Source: Vreelandella sp031769195 (GTDB lineage: Bacteria; Pseudomonadota; Gammaproteobacteria; Pseudomonadales; Halomonadaceae). From it: a stretch of DNA of 64,000 nt. This document shows positions 17,550 to 25,299 of the stretch, piece after piece (positions within the stretch are counted from its first letter, which is position 1; each line of letters opens with the position of its first letter). The DNA lies in NCBI RefSeq assembly GCF_031769195.1, contig NZ_JAVHNP010000002.1:186001-250000 (forward strand). The letters are read 5' to 3'. The translations under genes were made by a program, and so were the position numbers. The notes beneath the pieces are model-generated. The model did no database searches, was not told the DNA's origin, and worked only from the letters and a program-made list of their open reading frames with translations.

Positions 17550-17918
17550 ATGTCATCAACGTCAGAGATTGTTTCTGCTTCGCCACGGCGTCAACGACGC
17601 TATGGCTTAGCACGTTGGTGGCTGGCTGGCCTGTTGGTAAGCTGCCTACTACCCGCTAGTTTACACCCTTCAGATGCGCTGCGAAGCAGCGACCGCACCG
17701 TATGTATCTGCTTTTGGATGCCAGCGATGCTGCGCGCCCAATCGCATTGGATTGCCAAAAAGCGCCGTGCGCTTCGTCGCTGGACCACGCGCCAAACGCA
17801 CTGGTTATCCAGTGTTCGCCGTCGTCCTCTCTGGTTGCCGCTGATCACGCTGCGTTTTGTTGCCGCCAGTGATGTGCTTACCCCCCGTGGCCCGCCCACT
17901 ACACAACGCATTGATTAA
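17550..17918 (+). CDS. candidate SecM-like secretion monitor / translation arrest peptide
   Basis: A 122-residue ORF directly upstream of secA. The N-terminus looks like a signal sequence: a basic stretch (RRQRRYGLAR), then WWLAGLLVSCLLPASL at about residues 24-39. The middle is very rich in Arg, Lys and Trp. The C-terminus ends PRGPPTTQRID, with R113-G114-P115-P116 six residues before the stop. E. coli SecM, which sits upstream of secA and stalls ribosomes to derepress it, ends with an R-A-G-P arrest core four residues before its stop, and RAPP-type motifs are known in other arrest peptides. Overall similarity to E. coli SecM is otherwise low, and the length is shorter (122 versus 170). GGGAG at 17533-17537 is a possible but distant ribosome site. 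Function is inferred from position, topology and the terminal motif; an unrelated hypothetical protein is the alternative. Confidence 0.6.
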   Translation: MSSTSEIVSASPRRQRRYGLARWWLAGLLVSCLLPASLHPSDALRSSDRTVCICFWMPAMLRAQSHWIAKKRRALRRWTTRQTHWLSSVRRRPLWLPLITLRFVAASDVLTPRGPPTTQRID

Positions 17919-17986
17919 ATTTCTCCGCATTTGCCTTGTTTAAAGGGCGCACCTGGATGGGTCGCTCACGATGATCTGGAAATTTC
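17916..17986 (+). promoter_or_regulatory. secA leader with stem that would cover its ribosome binding site
   Basis: AAATTTCT (17917-17924, beginning within the stop codon of the small upstream gene) can pair with GGAAATTT (17978-17985), eight pairs with one G-U. The 3' arm includes the only Shine-Dalgarno-like bases (TGGA) and runs to two bases before the secA ATG at 17987. A smaller hairpin (GCCTT with AAGGGC, about 17933-17948) can form inside the loop. In E. coli a secM-secA hairpin of this kind hides the secA ribosome site until a stalled ribosome opens it. The arrangement is similar; the role is inferred. Confidence 0.5.
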
Positions 17987-20707
17987 ATGATTAATAATTT
18001 ACTACGTAAAGTGGTCGGCTCTAAGAACGACCGTGAAGTTAAGCGCATGCAAAAAAGCGTGCAGAGTGTCAATGCGTTAGAAGAGTCATTGGCTGGTCTA
18101 AACGATGGCGAGCTTCAAGCCAAGACGGGGGAGCTGCGTCAGCGGTTAGAGCAAGACGAGTCATTGGATAACCTGTTGCCCGAAGCGTTTGCGGTGGTCC
18201 GCGAGGCGAGCAAGCGTGTCATGGGGATGCGCCACTTTGATGTGCAGATGGTCGGTGGTATGACGCTGCATCGTGGCCGTATCGCCGAGATGAAAACCGG
18301 TGAGGGTAAAACCCTGGTAGCCACGCTGGCTGTTTACTTGAATGCGCTCCCTAAAAAGGGCGTTCACGTGGTGACGGTCAATGATTACCTGGCTCGCCGT
18401 GACGCCGAGTGGATGCGCCCCCTGTATGAGTTTTTAGGCCTCTCAGTTGGTGTCATCTTTGCAGGGCAGACCGGTGAAGAGAAGCGCCACGCTTACCAGT
18501 GCGATATTACCTACGGTACCAACAACGAGTTTGGCTTTGACTATTTGCGCGACAACATGGCCTTCTCGCTGGAAGATAAAGTTCAACGCGGCCTGCACTA
18601 CGCCATTGTGGACGAAGTTGACTCCATTTTGATCGACGAAGCGCGTACACCGCTGATTATCTCTGGTGCTGTTGACGAAAACACCGATCTCTACGGCATT
18701 GTGAACCGTCTGGCCCAGCAGCTTGAGCAAGGTGAAGTCTCAGAAGACGATGACGCGCCGGTGAGCGGTGACTTCGTGCTGGAAGAGAAGCAAAAGCAGG
18801 TAGAGCTGACGGAGCAGGGCCACAATAAAGTGGAAGAGCTCATGCGGGCCGAAGGGCTGCTGGGTGAGGGCGAATCGCTCTATGCCGCGCAAAACCTAAA
18901 CCTGCTGCAGCACATGCATTCAGCGCTGCGTGCTCGCCATCTCTACCACCTGGATGTTGACTACATCGTCGCCGAAGGGCAGGTCGTTATTGTCGATGAG
19001 CACACTGGCCGTACTATGCCGGGACGCCGGTGGTCAGAGGGCCTGCATCAGGCCGTAGAAGCTAAAGAGGGTGTGACGGTACAGCGCGAAAGTCAGACGC
19101 TGGCTTCCACCACCTTCCAGAACTACTTCCGTCTGTATGAAAAACTGTCGGGCATGACGGGTACCGCAGACACAGAAGCGTTCGAGTTCCGTCAAATTTA
19201 CGGCCTGGACGTGATCGTTATTCCGACCAATCGCGCGTTGGCACGTAAGGATCTGAATGACCTTGTCTACCTGAGTGCGGAAGAGAAGTACGAAGCGATT
19301 ATCAAGGACGTAAAAACCGAAACGGAAGCAGGTCGCCCTGTGCTCGTGGGTACCGCATCTATCGAAACGTCCGAGTATCTGGCGCGCCTAATGCGCGATG
19401 CCGGGCTGAAATTTAACGTCTTGAACGCCAAGCAGCACCAGAGCGAAGCAGAAATTATTGCCCAGGCTGGTCGTCCTGGCGCTATCACGATTGCTACCAA
19501 CATGGCCGGGCGTGGTACCGACATTATGTTGGGCGGTAACTGGGAAGCGGAAGCGGCCAAATTACACAACCCAAGCCAAGCACAAATTGATGCGCTGAAA
19601 GCGGAGTGGCAAAAACGCCATGATGCGGTGCTTGAAGCAGGCGGCCTTCATGTGGTGGGTTCTGAGCGCCATGAGTCTCGGCGTATCGATAACCAGTTGC
19701 GTGGCCGTGCAGGTCGTCAGGGGGATCCGGGTTCAACGCGCTTCTTCCTGTCTTTAGAAGATAGTTTGATGCGCCTGTTTGGCTCTGATCGCGTCAAGCG
19801 CTTAATGCAAGCGCTGGGTCTGGAGCGTGGGGAAGCCATTGAGCACAAAATGGTCTCCAATGCGGTTGAGCGCGCCCAGAAAAAAGTGGAAGGCCGCAAC
19901 TTTGATATCCGTAAGCAGCTCTTGGAGTACGATGACGTTGCCAACGATCAGCGCCGCGTAATCTACGAGCAGCGCAACGAAATTCTCGCTGCAGATGAAG
20001 TGTCTGCTGCCGTGGTGGGCATTCGTGAAGAGGTAATGGAAGAGGCGATCAGCGATTACGTGCCGCCTCAAAGCTTGGCCGAGCAGTGGGATTTGCACGG
20101 CTTAGAAGCTCATCTGAAAACCGAGTTTAATCTGGATGCGCCGGTTGCGCAGTGGGCTGCAGAAGATGAGCGCTTTAGTGAAGAGAAGCTGCGCGAGCGT
20201 CTTCAGACTATGCATCGGGAGGCCTACGACGCCAAGATTGAATCGGCCGGTGCAGCGCTTATTCGTCGCTTTGAGAAACAGGTGATGCTCCAGGTGCTAG
20301 ATACACGCTGGAAAGAGCATCTGCAGTCCATGGATCATCTGCGCCGTGGTATCCACCTGCGTGGCTATGCGCAAAAGAACCCCAAGCAGGAGTACAAGCG
20401 CGAATCCTTCGAGCTTTTCCAGCACCTGTTGACCAATATCAAATCCGATGTGACGCGCATTCTTAGTCACGTGCAGGTGCGTCAGCCAGAAGAAGTGGAT
20501 GCTCTAGAGCAGAAGCGTCGTGAAGAGCTTGCGCGTGAAAAAGCGACGGCTGATAGCCGTCATGATGCGCCTGACGCCGAGAGTGAAACCGCGCCAGGTG
20601 CGGATGGCCGTCCGCTGCGTCGTGAAAATCCCAAAGTTGGCCGTAATGATCCCTGCGTTTGCGGCTCGGGTAAGAAATATAAGCAGTGCTGCGGCAAACT
20701 AAGCTAA
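17987..20707 (+). CDS. secA: preprotein translocase ATPase SecA
   Basis: Motor ATPase of the Sec pathway, 906 residues, pushing unfolded preproteins through SecYEG. Walker A is MKTGEGKTLVATL near residue 105, the DEAD-box-like VDEVDSILIDEARTPL follows, then the preprotein cross-linking domain, the second nucleotide-binding domain (TNMAGRGTDI), the helical scaffold, and the C-terminal zinc-binding SEC-C motif CVCGSGKKYKQCCG that contacts SecB and ribosomes. Full length for the family. The Shine-Dalgarno sequence is weak (TGGA) and lies within a predicted stem, consistent with regulation by the preceding small gene. Confidence 0.98.
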   Translation: MINNLLRKVVGSKNDREVKRMQKSVQSVNALEESLAGLNDGELQAKTGELRQRLEQDESLDNLLPEAFAVVREASKRVMGMRHFDVQMVGGMTLHRGRIAEMKTGEGKTLVATLAVYLNALPKKGVHVVTVNDYLARRDAEWMRPLYEFLGLSVGVIFAGQTGEEKRHAYQCDITYGTNNEFGFDYLRDNMAFSLEDKVQRGLHYAIVDEVDSILIDEARTPLIISGAVDENTDLYGIVNRLAQQLEQGEVSEDDDAPVSGDFVLEEKQKQVELTEQGHNKVEELMRAEGLLGEGESLYAAQNLNLLQHMHSALRARHLYHLDVDYIVAEGQVVIVDEHTGRTMPGRRWSEGLHQAVEAKEGVTVQRESQTLASTTFQNYFRLYEKLSGMTGTADTEAFEFRQIYGLDVIVIPTNRALARKDLNDLVYLSAEEKYEAIIKDVKTETEAGRPVLVGTASIETSEYLARLMRDAGLKFNVLNAKQHQSEAEIIAQAGRPGAITIATNMAGRGTDIMLGGNWEAEAAKLHNPSQAQIDALKAEWQKRHDAVLEAGGLHVVGSERHESRRIDNQLRGRAGRQGDPGSTRFFLSLEDSLMRLFGSDRVKRLMQALGLERGEAIEHKMVSNAVERAQKKVEGRNFDIRKQLLEYDDVANDQRRVIYEQRNEILAADEVSAAVVGIREEVMEEAISDYVPPQSLAEQWDLHGLEAHLKTEFNLDAPVAQWAAEDERFSEEKLRERLQTMHREAYDAKIESAGAALIRRFEKQVMLQVLDTRWKEHLQSMDHLRRGIHLRGYAQKNPKQEYKRESFELFQHLLTNIKSDVTRILSHVQVRQPEEVDALEQKRREELAREKATADSRHDAPDAESETAPGADGRPLRRENPKVGRNDPCVCGSGKKYKQCCGKLS

Positions 20708-20743
20708 TTACGTCTGGCGAAAGCGAACGTCGAGGAGAAAAAC

Positions 20744-21973
20744 ATGGCGGTGGGAAATCTTCCCTTTCCGGAATTGCCACCCCTCAGTGGGGTGCGCCTG
20801 GGCACTGCAATGGCGGGCATTAAGAAGCCGGATCGCCGTGACATGGTAGTGATTGAACTGCCGGATACTGCCTCCGTGGCGGGGGTTTTCACCCGTAATG
20901 CGTTTTGTGCAGCCCCAGTAGTGGTCGCCAAAAAGCATTTGGAGCAGTGCGCCAGTAGTGGCCTTGCGCCGCGTTATTGGTTAATTAATACCGGCAATGC
21001 CAATGCAGGTACGGGTGAGACGGGCCTGCAGGATGCTTACGCCAGCTGTGCCGCTTTGGCGGAGCAGGCGGACGTTGAGCAAGCTCAGGTGCTGCCGTTC
21101 TCTACCGGCGTGATTGGCGAGCCGCTGCCCATGGCTCGTCTGCTGGCGGGGTTGCCCGATGCGTTTTCAACGCTGGCTGACTCAAGTCAAGCATGGCAGC
21201 AGGCAGGTGAAGGCATTTTAACCACCGACACCCGTGCAAAGGGTGCCACGGTAACCGTTGAGATAGGCGACCAGCAGGTCACTATCAACGGCATTACCAA
21301 AGGCTCGGGCATGATTAAACCCAACATGGCCACCATGTTGGGCTTCGTGGTTACCGATGCGGCGATTGATCAGGCGCTGTTGGCCACCCTGCTACGAGAA
21401 ACGGTGGATCGCTCGTTTAACTGCATCACGGTAGATAGCGATACGTCTACCAACGATGCCTGCATGCTGGCCGCCACGGGGGTGGGTGCTCGTGTCGAGA
21501 GTGACGAGCAGATCGCGATTTTCCGTAACGGACTGCAGCGTGTGATGACCGAGCTTGCTCAGTCGATTATTCGCGACGGTGAAGGAGCGACCAAATTCAT
21601 CACGCTACAGGTGAATGAGGCCAGTACTCGTCAAGAAGCGCTAGACGTGGCCTTTACCGTGGCACATTCGCCGCTGGTAAAAACCGCGTTATACGCGTCG
21701 GATGCCAACTGGGGGCGTATTTTGGCAGCGGTAGGTCGTGCGCCGGTTGACGCCTTTGATGTTAGCCGAGTAGTGATTGATTTAGGCGATGTGCGTTTGG
21801 TCGAAAACGGTGGCCGTGCCAGCAGCTACACCGAAGCGGCGGGCAGTGCCGTCATGGCGCAGGAAGAGATCACGATTCGCATTAATTTGGGGCGTGGTGA
21901 AGAGGCTGCCACTGTGTGGACCTCGGATCTTTCCCATGACTATGTGTCCATCAACGCGGATTACCGCAGCTAA
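20744..21973 (+). CDS. argJ: bifunctional ornithine acetyltransferase / N-acetylglutamate synthase ArgJ
   Basis: Arginine biosynthesis enzyme, 409 residues, that transfers acetyl from N-acetylornithine to glutamate. The precursor self-cleaves before the threonine in KGSGMIKPNMATMLGF (about residues 186-202), which is intact here, giving alpha and beta chains. The C-terminal SDLSHDYVSINADYRS is typical. GAGGAG lies upstream of the ATG. The order secA-argJ-mutT is the Pseudomonas order. Whether it also makes acetylglutamate from acetyl-CoA cannot be told from sequence. Confidence 0.97.
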   Translation: MAVGNLPFPELPPLSGVRLGTAMAGIKKPDRRDMVVIELPDTASVAGVFTRNAFCAAPVVVAKKHLEQCASSGLAPRYWLINTGNANAGTGETGLQDAYASCAALAEQADVEQAQVLPFSTGVIGEPLPMARLLAGLPDAFSTLADSSQAWQQAGEGILTTDTRAKGATVTVEIGDQQVTINGITKGSGMIKPNMATMLGFVVTDAAIDQALLATLLRETVDRSFNCITVDSDTSTNDACMLAATGVGARVESDEQIAIFRNGLQRVMTELAQSIIRDGEGATKFITLQVNEASTRQEALDVAFTVAHSPLVKTALYASDANWGRILAAVGRAPVDAFDVSRVVIDLGDVRLVENGGRASSYTEAAGSAVMAQEEITIRINLGRGEEAATVWTSDLSHDYVSINADYRS

Positions 21974-22050
21974 GGCTGTAGTAACGTGCTAACGCAGCGA
22001 GATAGCGCCGCCTTTTATTGAGACGGCGCGCACAAAGTGGATAAGACGTA

Positions 22051-23007
22051 ATGAGTGTAATGGTAAAACGACGGGTTCATGTCGCAGCGGCGGCAATGAT
22101 TAGCGCTGATCAAAAGCACGTGCTGATCGCACGCCGACCTTCCAACGTCGACCACGGCGGTTTATGGGAGTTTCCCGGTGGCAAGCTGGCCCCTTATGAG
22201 ACGGGGCTTGAAGGTCTGAAGCGTGAGCTGCATGAAGAGCTGGGTGTTGAAATTGTGCGTGCTCAGCCGCTCATCCGCGTTCACCATGAGTACCCTGACA
22301 AGCATATTCTGCTGGATGTATGGCAGGTGCATGAGTTTGCAGGCGAACCGTTTGGACGCGAAGGCCAGGCAGTGCGCTGGGTGCCGATGGGTGAACTGGT
22401 GAATTATCCGTTCCCTGCGGCCAACCTGCCTATTTTGCGTGCTGTTATGCTGCCCACTGAGTATTTAATTACCGGTGAAGAGGCCGACGATGAGCGCTTT
22501 GAGGCACTGTTAGAGCGTGCGCTTCGCGAAGACAATATCCGCTTGGTGCAGCTGCGTGCTAAAAGCCTGGATGACGCAGCCTATATCGCTCGTGCTCAAC
22601 GTGGGCTAAAGCTTTGCCGCGAATATGGCGCGAAGCTGCTGCTCAACGGTGACCCTACGCTGCTGGATCAGGTCGATGCGGATGGTATTCATCTGACCAG
22701 CGCGCGTTTAATGCAGCTGGACCGTCGCCCGATTGCGGAAAACAAGTGGCTGTCGGCCTCTACGCATGATCAAAAGCAGCTCTCCCAAGCGGCAGTGCTG
22801 GGCTGTGATTTTGTCACGCTTTCTCCACTGCGCACCACGCCGTCACACCCGGAAGTGGCCCCGATGGGCTGGCATGACTTCCAACAGCTGGTCGAGCGTG
22901 CCGGTATGCCGGTATTCGCGCTGGGCGGTATGACCCGCTTTGACGCCAACCACGCGCGCGCGGTGGGCGCTCAAGGCATTGCGTCGATTCGCGACTTCTG
23001 GAAATAA
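22051..23007 (+). CDS. mutT: Nudix hydrolase (MutT-like) fused to a thiamine phosphate synthase-like domain
   Basis: A 318-residue two-domain protein. Residues 1-130 are a Nudix domain with an intact box (GGKLAPYETGLEGLKRELHEELGV) and a MutT-like N-terminus, suggesting 8-oxo-dGTP sanitation. Residues about 140-318 resemble the TIM-barrel thiamine phosphate synthase/TenI family (LRAKSLDDAAYIARAQ, DGIHLTSARL, FVTLSPLRTTPSHPEVAPMGW, VFALGGMT). This fusion is known in gammaproteobacteria, where the second domain's function is unclear. A strong terminator follows. The symbol refers to the N-terminal domain only. Confidence 0.9.
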   Translation: MSVMVKRRVHVAAAAMISADQKHVLIARRPSNVDHGGLWEFPGGKLAPYETGLEGLKRELHEELGVEIVRAQPLIRVHHEYPDKHILLDVWQVHEFAGEPFGREGQAVRWVPMGELVNYPFPAANLPILRAVMLPTEYLITGEEADDERFEALLERALREDNIRLVQLRAKSLDDAAYIARAQRGLKLCREYGAKLLLNGDPTLLDQVDADGIHLTSARLMQLDRRPIAENKWLSASTHDQKQLSQAAVLGCDFVTLSPLRTTPSHPEVAPMGWHDFQQLVERAGMPVFALGGMTRFDANHARAVGAQGIASIRDFWK

Positions 23008-23064
23008 ATTTCTGGATATAAGCAGTATCGGCTTGGTACTGATAGACAAGCGCTGATAGCAAAA

Positions 23065-23095
23065 CGCCTGCTCTGGTCACAGAGCAGGCGTTTTT
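23065..23095. terminator. bidirectional intrinsic terminator
   Basis: CGCCTGCTCT (23065-23074) and AGAGCAGGCG (23081-23090) form a perfect ten-pair stem with a GGTCAC loop. Five T follow on the plus strand, and four A (23061-23064) precede the stem, giving a T-run on the minus strand. It lies between the converging mutT-type gene and aguB and should stop both. Confidence 0.92.
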
Positions 23096-23117
23096 ATTGT
23101 CAATGAGGTAAACGCGC

Positions 23118-24020
23118 TTAATCGCGATAGCGGCGGGTTAGGTCGCCGTAAGCGTCGATACGGCGATCCCGCAGGTAGGGCCAAATGCGGCGGGTATTTT
23201 CGCTGCGCGCCAGATCCAGGCTCACCACCAACTGCTGCGTATCTTCCCCAGCATGGGCTAGTAGCTCGCCTTGTGGGCCGCAAATAAAGCTGCCGCCCCA
23301 AAAGGCAATACCGTCGCCAACGCCTGAGTGGTCGGCCTCAAAACCCACGCGGTTCGCCACCAGGACGGGCAGGCCGTTCGCGACGCCGTGGGCGCGCTGA
23401 ATCAGCGTCCAGGCATCTTTTTGACGGGTTTTTTCTGCGTCGTCGTCATTGGGGTCCCAGCCAATAGCGGTGGGGTAGAGCAGTAGCTCAGCACCGGCCA
23501 GCGCCATTAAACGGGCGGCTTCTGGGTACCACTGATCCCAGCACACCAGAATGCCTAACCGACCCACTGAGGTGTCGATCGGCGTAAAACCCTCTTGGCG
23601 GGCGTCATCGGCATCGCCGGGAGTGAAGTAAAACTTCTCATAGAACCCCGGGTCGTCGGGAATATGCATCTTACGGTACTGGCCAACCCGCCCTTTGGCA
23701 CGGTCATAGACCACCGCAGTATTGTGATAGAGCCCGGCGGCGCGTTTTTCAAACAGCGAGCCTACCAGCACAATATCAAGCTCTTTGGCCAGCGCTGCCA
23801 ATTGCTGGCCGGTCGGACCATCCAGCGGCTCGGCGAGATCAAACAGTGCCGGGTCTTCGTATTGACAGAAATAGTGCGTGGCATGCAGCTCTTGCAGTAG
23901 CACTAGCTGCGCGCCTTGGCTGGCAGCTTTACGAATGCCCGCTTCGCTTTCGGCTAGGCTGCGCGCTTTATCGGGCCAGGCGGCTTGTTGAATCACGGCC
24001 ACGTTGAGTGTCTGGGACAT
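23118..24020 (-). CDS. aguB: N-carbamoylputrescine amidase AguB
   Basis: Nitrilase-superfamily amidohydrolase of 300 residues that converts N-carbamoylputrescine to putrescine, CO2 and ammonia. The catalytic triad context is visible: a glutamate in LLQELHATHYFCQ, a lysine in VGQYRKMHIPDDPGFYEKFYF, and the nucleophilic cysteine in ILVCWDQWYPEAARL. The start at 24020 has AAGGAGG upstream; the frame stays open to 24056, but that part overlaps aguA. It is immediately downstream of aguA, which makes its substrate. Confidence 0.95.
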   Translation of the reverse strand: MSQTLNVAVIQQAAWPDKARSLAESEAGIRKAASQGAQLVLLQELHATHYFCQYEDPALFDLAEPLDGPTGQQLAALAKELDIVLVGSLFEKRAAGLYHNTAVVYDRAKGRVGQYRKMHIPDDPGFYEKFYFTPGDADDARQEGFTPIDTSVGRLGILVCWDQWYPEAARLMALAGAELLLYPTAIGWDPNDDDAEKTRQKDAWTLIQRAHGVANGLPVLVANRVGFEADHSGVGDGIAFWGGSFICGPQGELLAHAGEDTQQLVVSLDLARSENTRRIWPYLRDRRIDAYGDLTRRYRD

Positions 24021-24030
24021 GCTGCCCTCC

Positions 24031-25113
24031 TTAAGAGTGAGTGGTAGCAGGTGCAAGCGTACCCTTGGGTAGCTGCATGGTTAAACAGTGCAGGCTGCCG
24101 TGCTGGCGAATCACGCTGATGCACTCAATAGGAATCAGCGTGTGCTCTGGGAAGGCGACTGCTAATGCTTGCAGGGCGGTCACGTCGGCGGGGTCGCCAT
24201 AGGTAGGCACCAGCACTGCATCGTTAATAATCAAAAAATTGGCATAGGTCGCCGGTAGGCGATGCCCATCTTCAGGGTCAAAGCAGGCTTGAGGCCAGGG
24301 TAGCGCAATCAGCCGATAGGGTTCACCGTTACGCTGGCGAAAGGCTTTCAGCTCCTGCTCCATCGCTTGCAGCGCTGTATAGTGCGGGTCGGTAGGGTCG
24401 TCGCAGCGCACGTAGGCAATGGTAGAGGGGTTACAAAAACGTGCCAGCGTGTCCACATGGCTGTCGGTGTCATCGCCTTCTAAATGCCCATTAGCGAGCC
24501 AGAGTACTCGGTCAACACCAAAATCGTCGGCTAGTCGCGCTTCTACATCGGCGCGTGAGAGCGAGGGATTGCGGTTCGGGTTGAGTAAGCAGGCTTCCGT
24601 GGTGAGCAGCGTGCCCTCTCCGTCGGTTTCGATGCCGCCACCTTCTAACACCATTTCCCGAGAGGAAACCGGACAGGCCCACACACCCGCATCGGCCAGC
24701 CACTGGGTGAGCTGATTATCCCGCTCAGCGGGGAATTTACCGCCCCAGCCGGTAAAGGTGTAATCCAGCAGCAGGGGGTGGTTATCTTCATCTAATACCG
24801 TGATCGGCCCATGGTCCCGTGCCCAGGTATCGTCGGTAGGTGCGACAATAAGCTGCAGTTGATGGTTGGGAATGCCGTAAGCCTCAAACGTAGCGGTCAG
24901 GCGCTGGTGGGTCGCTTCGTCTGGTACGCTAATGATCACGCGCTGATAGCGTGCCGTGGCCAGCACAATGCGCTCAAGCGTTGCTTCAATACGCGACAGC
25001 ATATACGCCCAGTCGCCGTCTGGGCGGGGCCAGGTGAGCTGTAGGCCATCTTGAGGGTGCCATTCGGGCAATAAGCGGTGAGTCTTGTTAGCCAACGTCA
25101 AAGGTGCTCTCAC
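24031..25113 (-). CDS. aguA: agmatine deiminase AguA
   Basis: Cytoplasmic guanidino-group hydrolase, 360 residues, turning agmatine into N-carbamoylputrescine. The family pattern is clear: RLLPEWHPQDGLQLTWPRPD at the N-terminus, DDTWARDHGPI, VLEGGGIETDGEGTLLTTEACLLNPNRNP, GHLEGDDTDSHVDTLARF, and the C-terminal catalytic cysteine in GSLHCLTMQLP. The GTG at 25113 is the likely start, but no convincing Shine-Dalgarno sequence is visible, so the first residues are uncertain. It forms a two-gene putrescine operon with aguB. Confidence 0.95.
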   Translation of the reverse strand: MRAPLTLANKTHRLLPEWHPQDGLQLTWPRPDGDWAYMLSRIEATLERIVLATARYQRVIISVPDEATHQRLTATFEAYGIPNHQLQLIVAPTDDTWARDHGPITVLDEDNHPLLLDYTFTGWGGKFPAERDNQLTQWLADAGVWACPVSSREMVLEGGGIETDGEGTLLTTEACLLNPNRNPSLSRADVEARLADDFGVDRVLWLANGHLEGDDTDSHVDTLARFCNPSTIAYVRCDDPTDPHYTALQAMEQELKAFRQRNGEPYRLIALPWPQACFDPEDGHRLPATYANFLIINDAVLVPTYGDPADVTALQALAVAFPEHTLIPIECISVIRQHGSLHCLTMQLPKGTLAPATTHS

Positions 25114-25299
25114 TAGTCAAAATAAGCTTACCCGGTGGGCAAGAGGGACGGGCGCAATTTAGGGGGTTGCCCCTTAACTTGCAAGCGATACCGTGTTTAA
25201 GGGAACGGCCCACAAGGGGGCGACTCTAAGGCAGCGTTTGCACATGCAGCCGTGCTAAAAAAACCGTACCATGGACGCCCATTATTAAGGAATGAAGCC

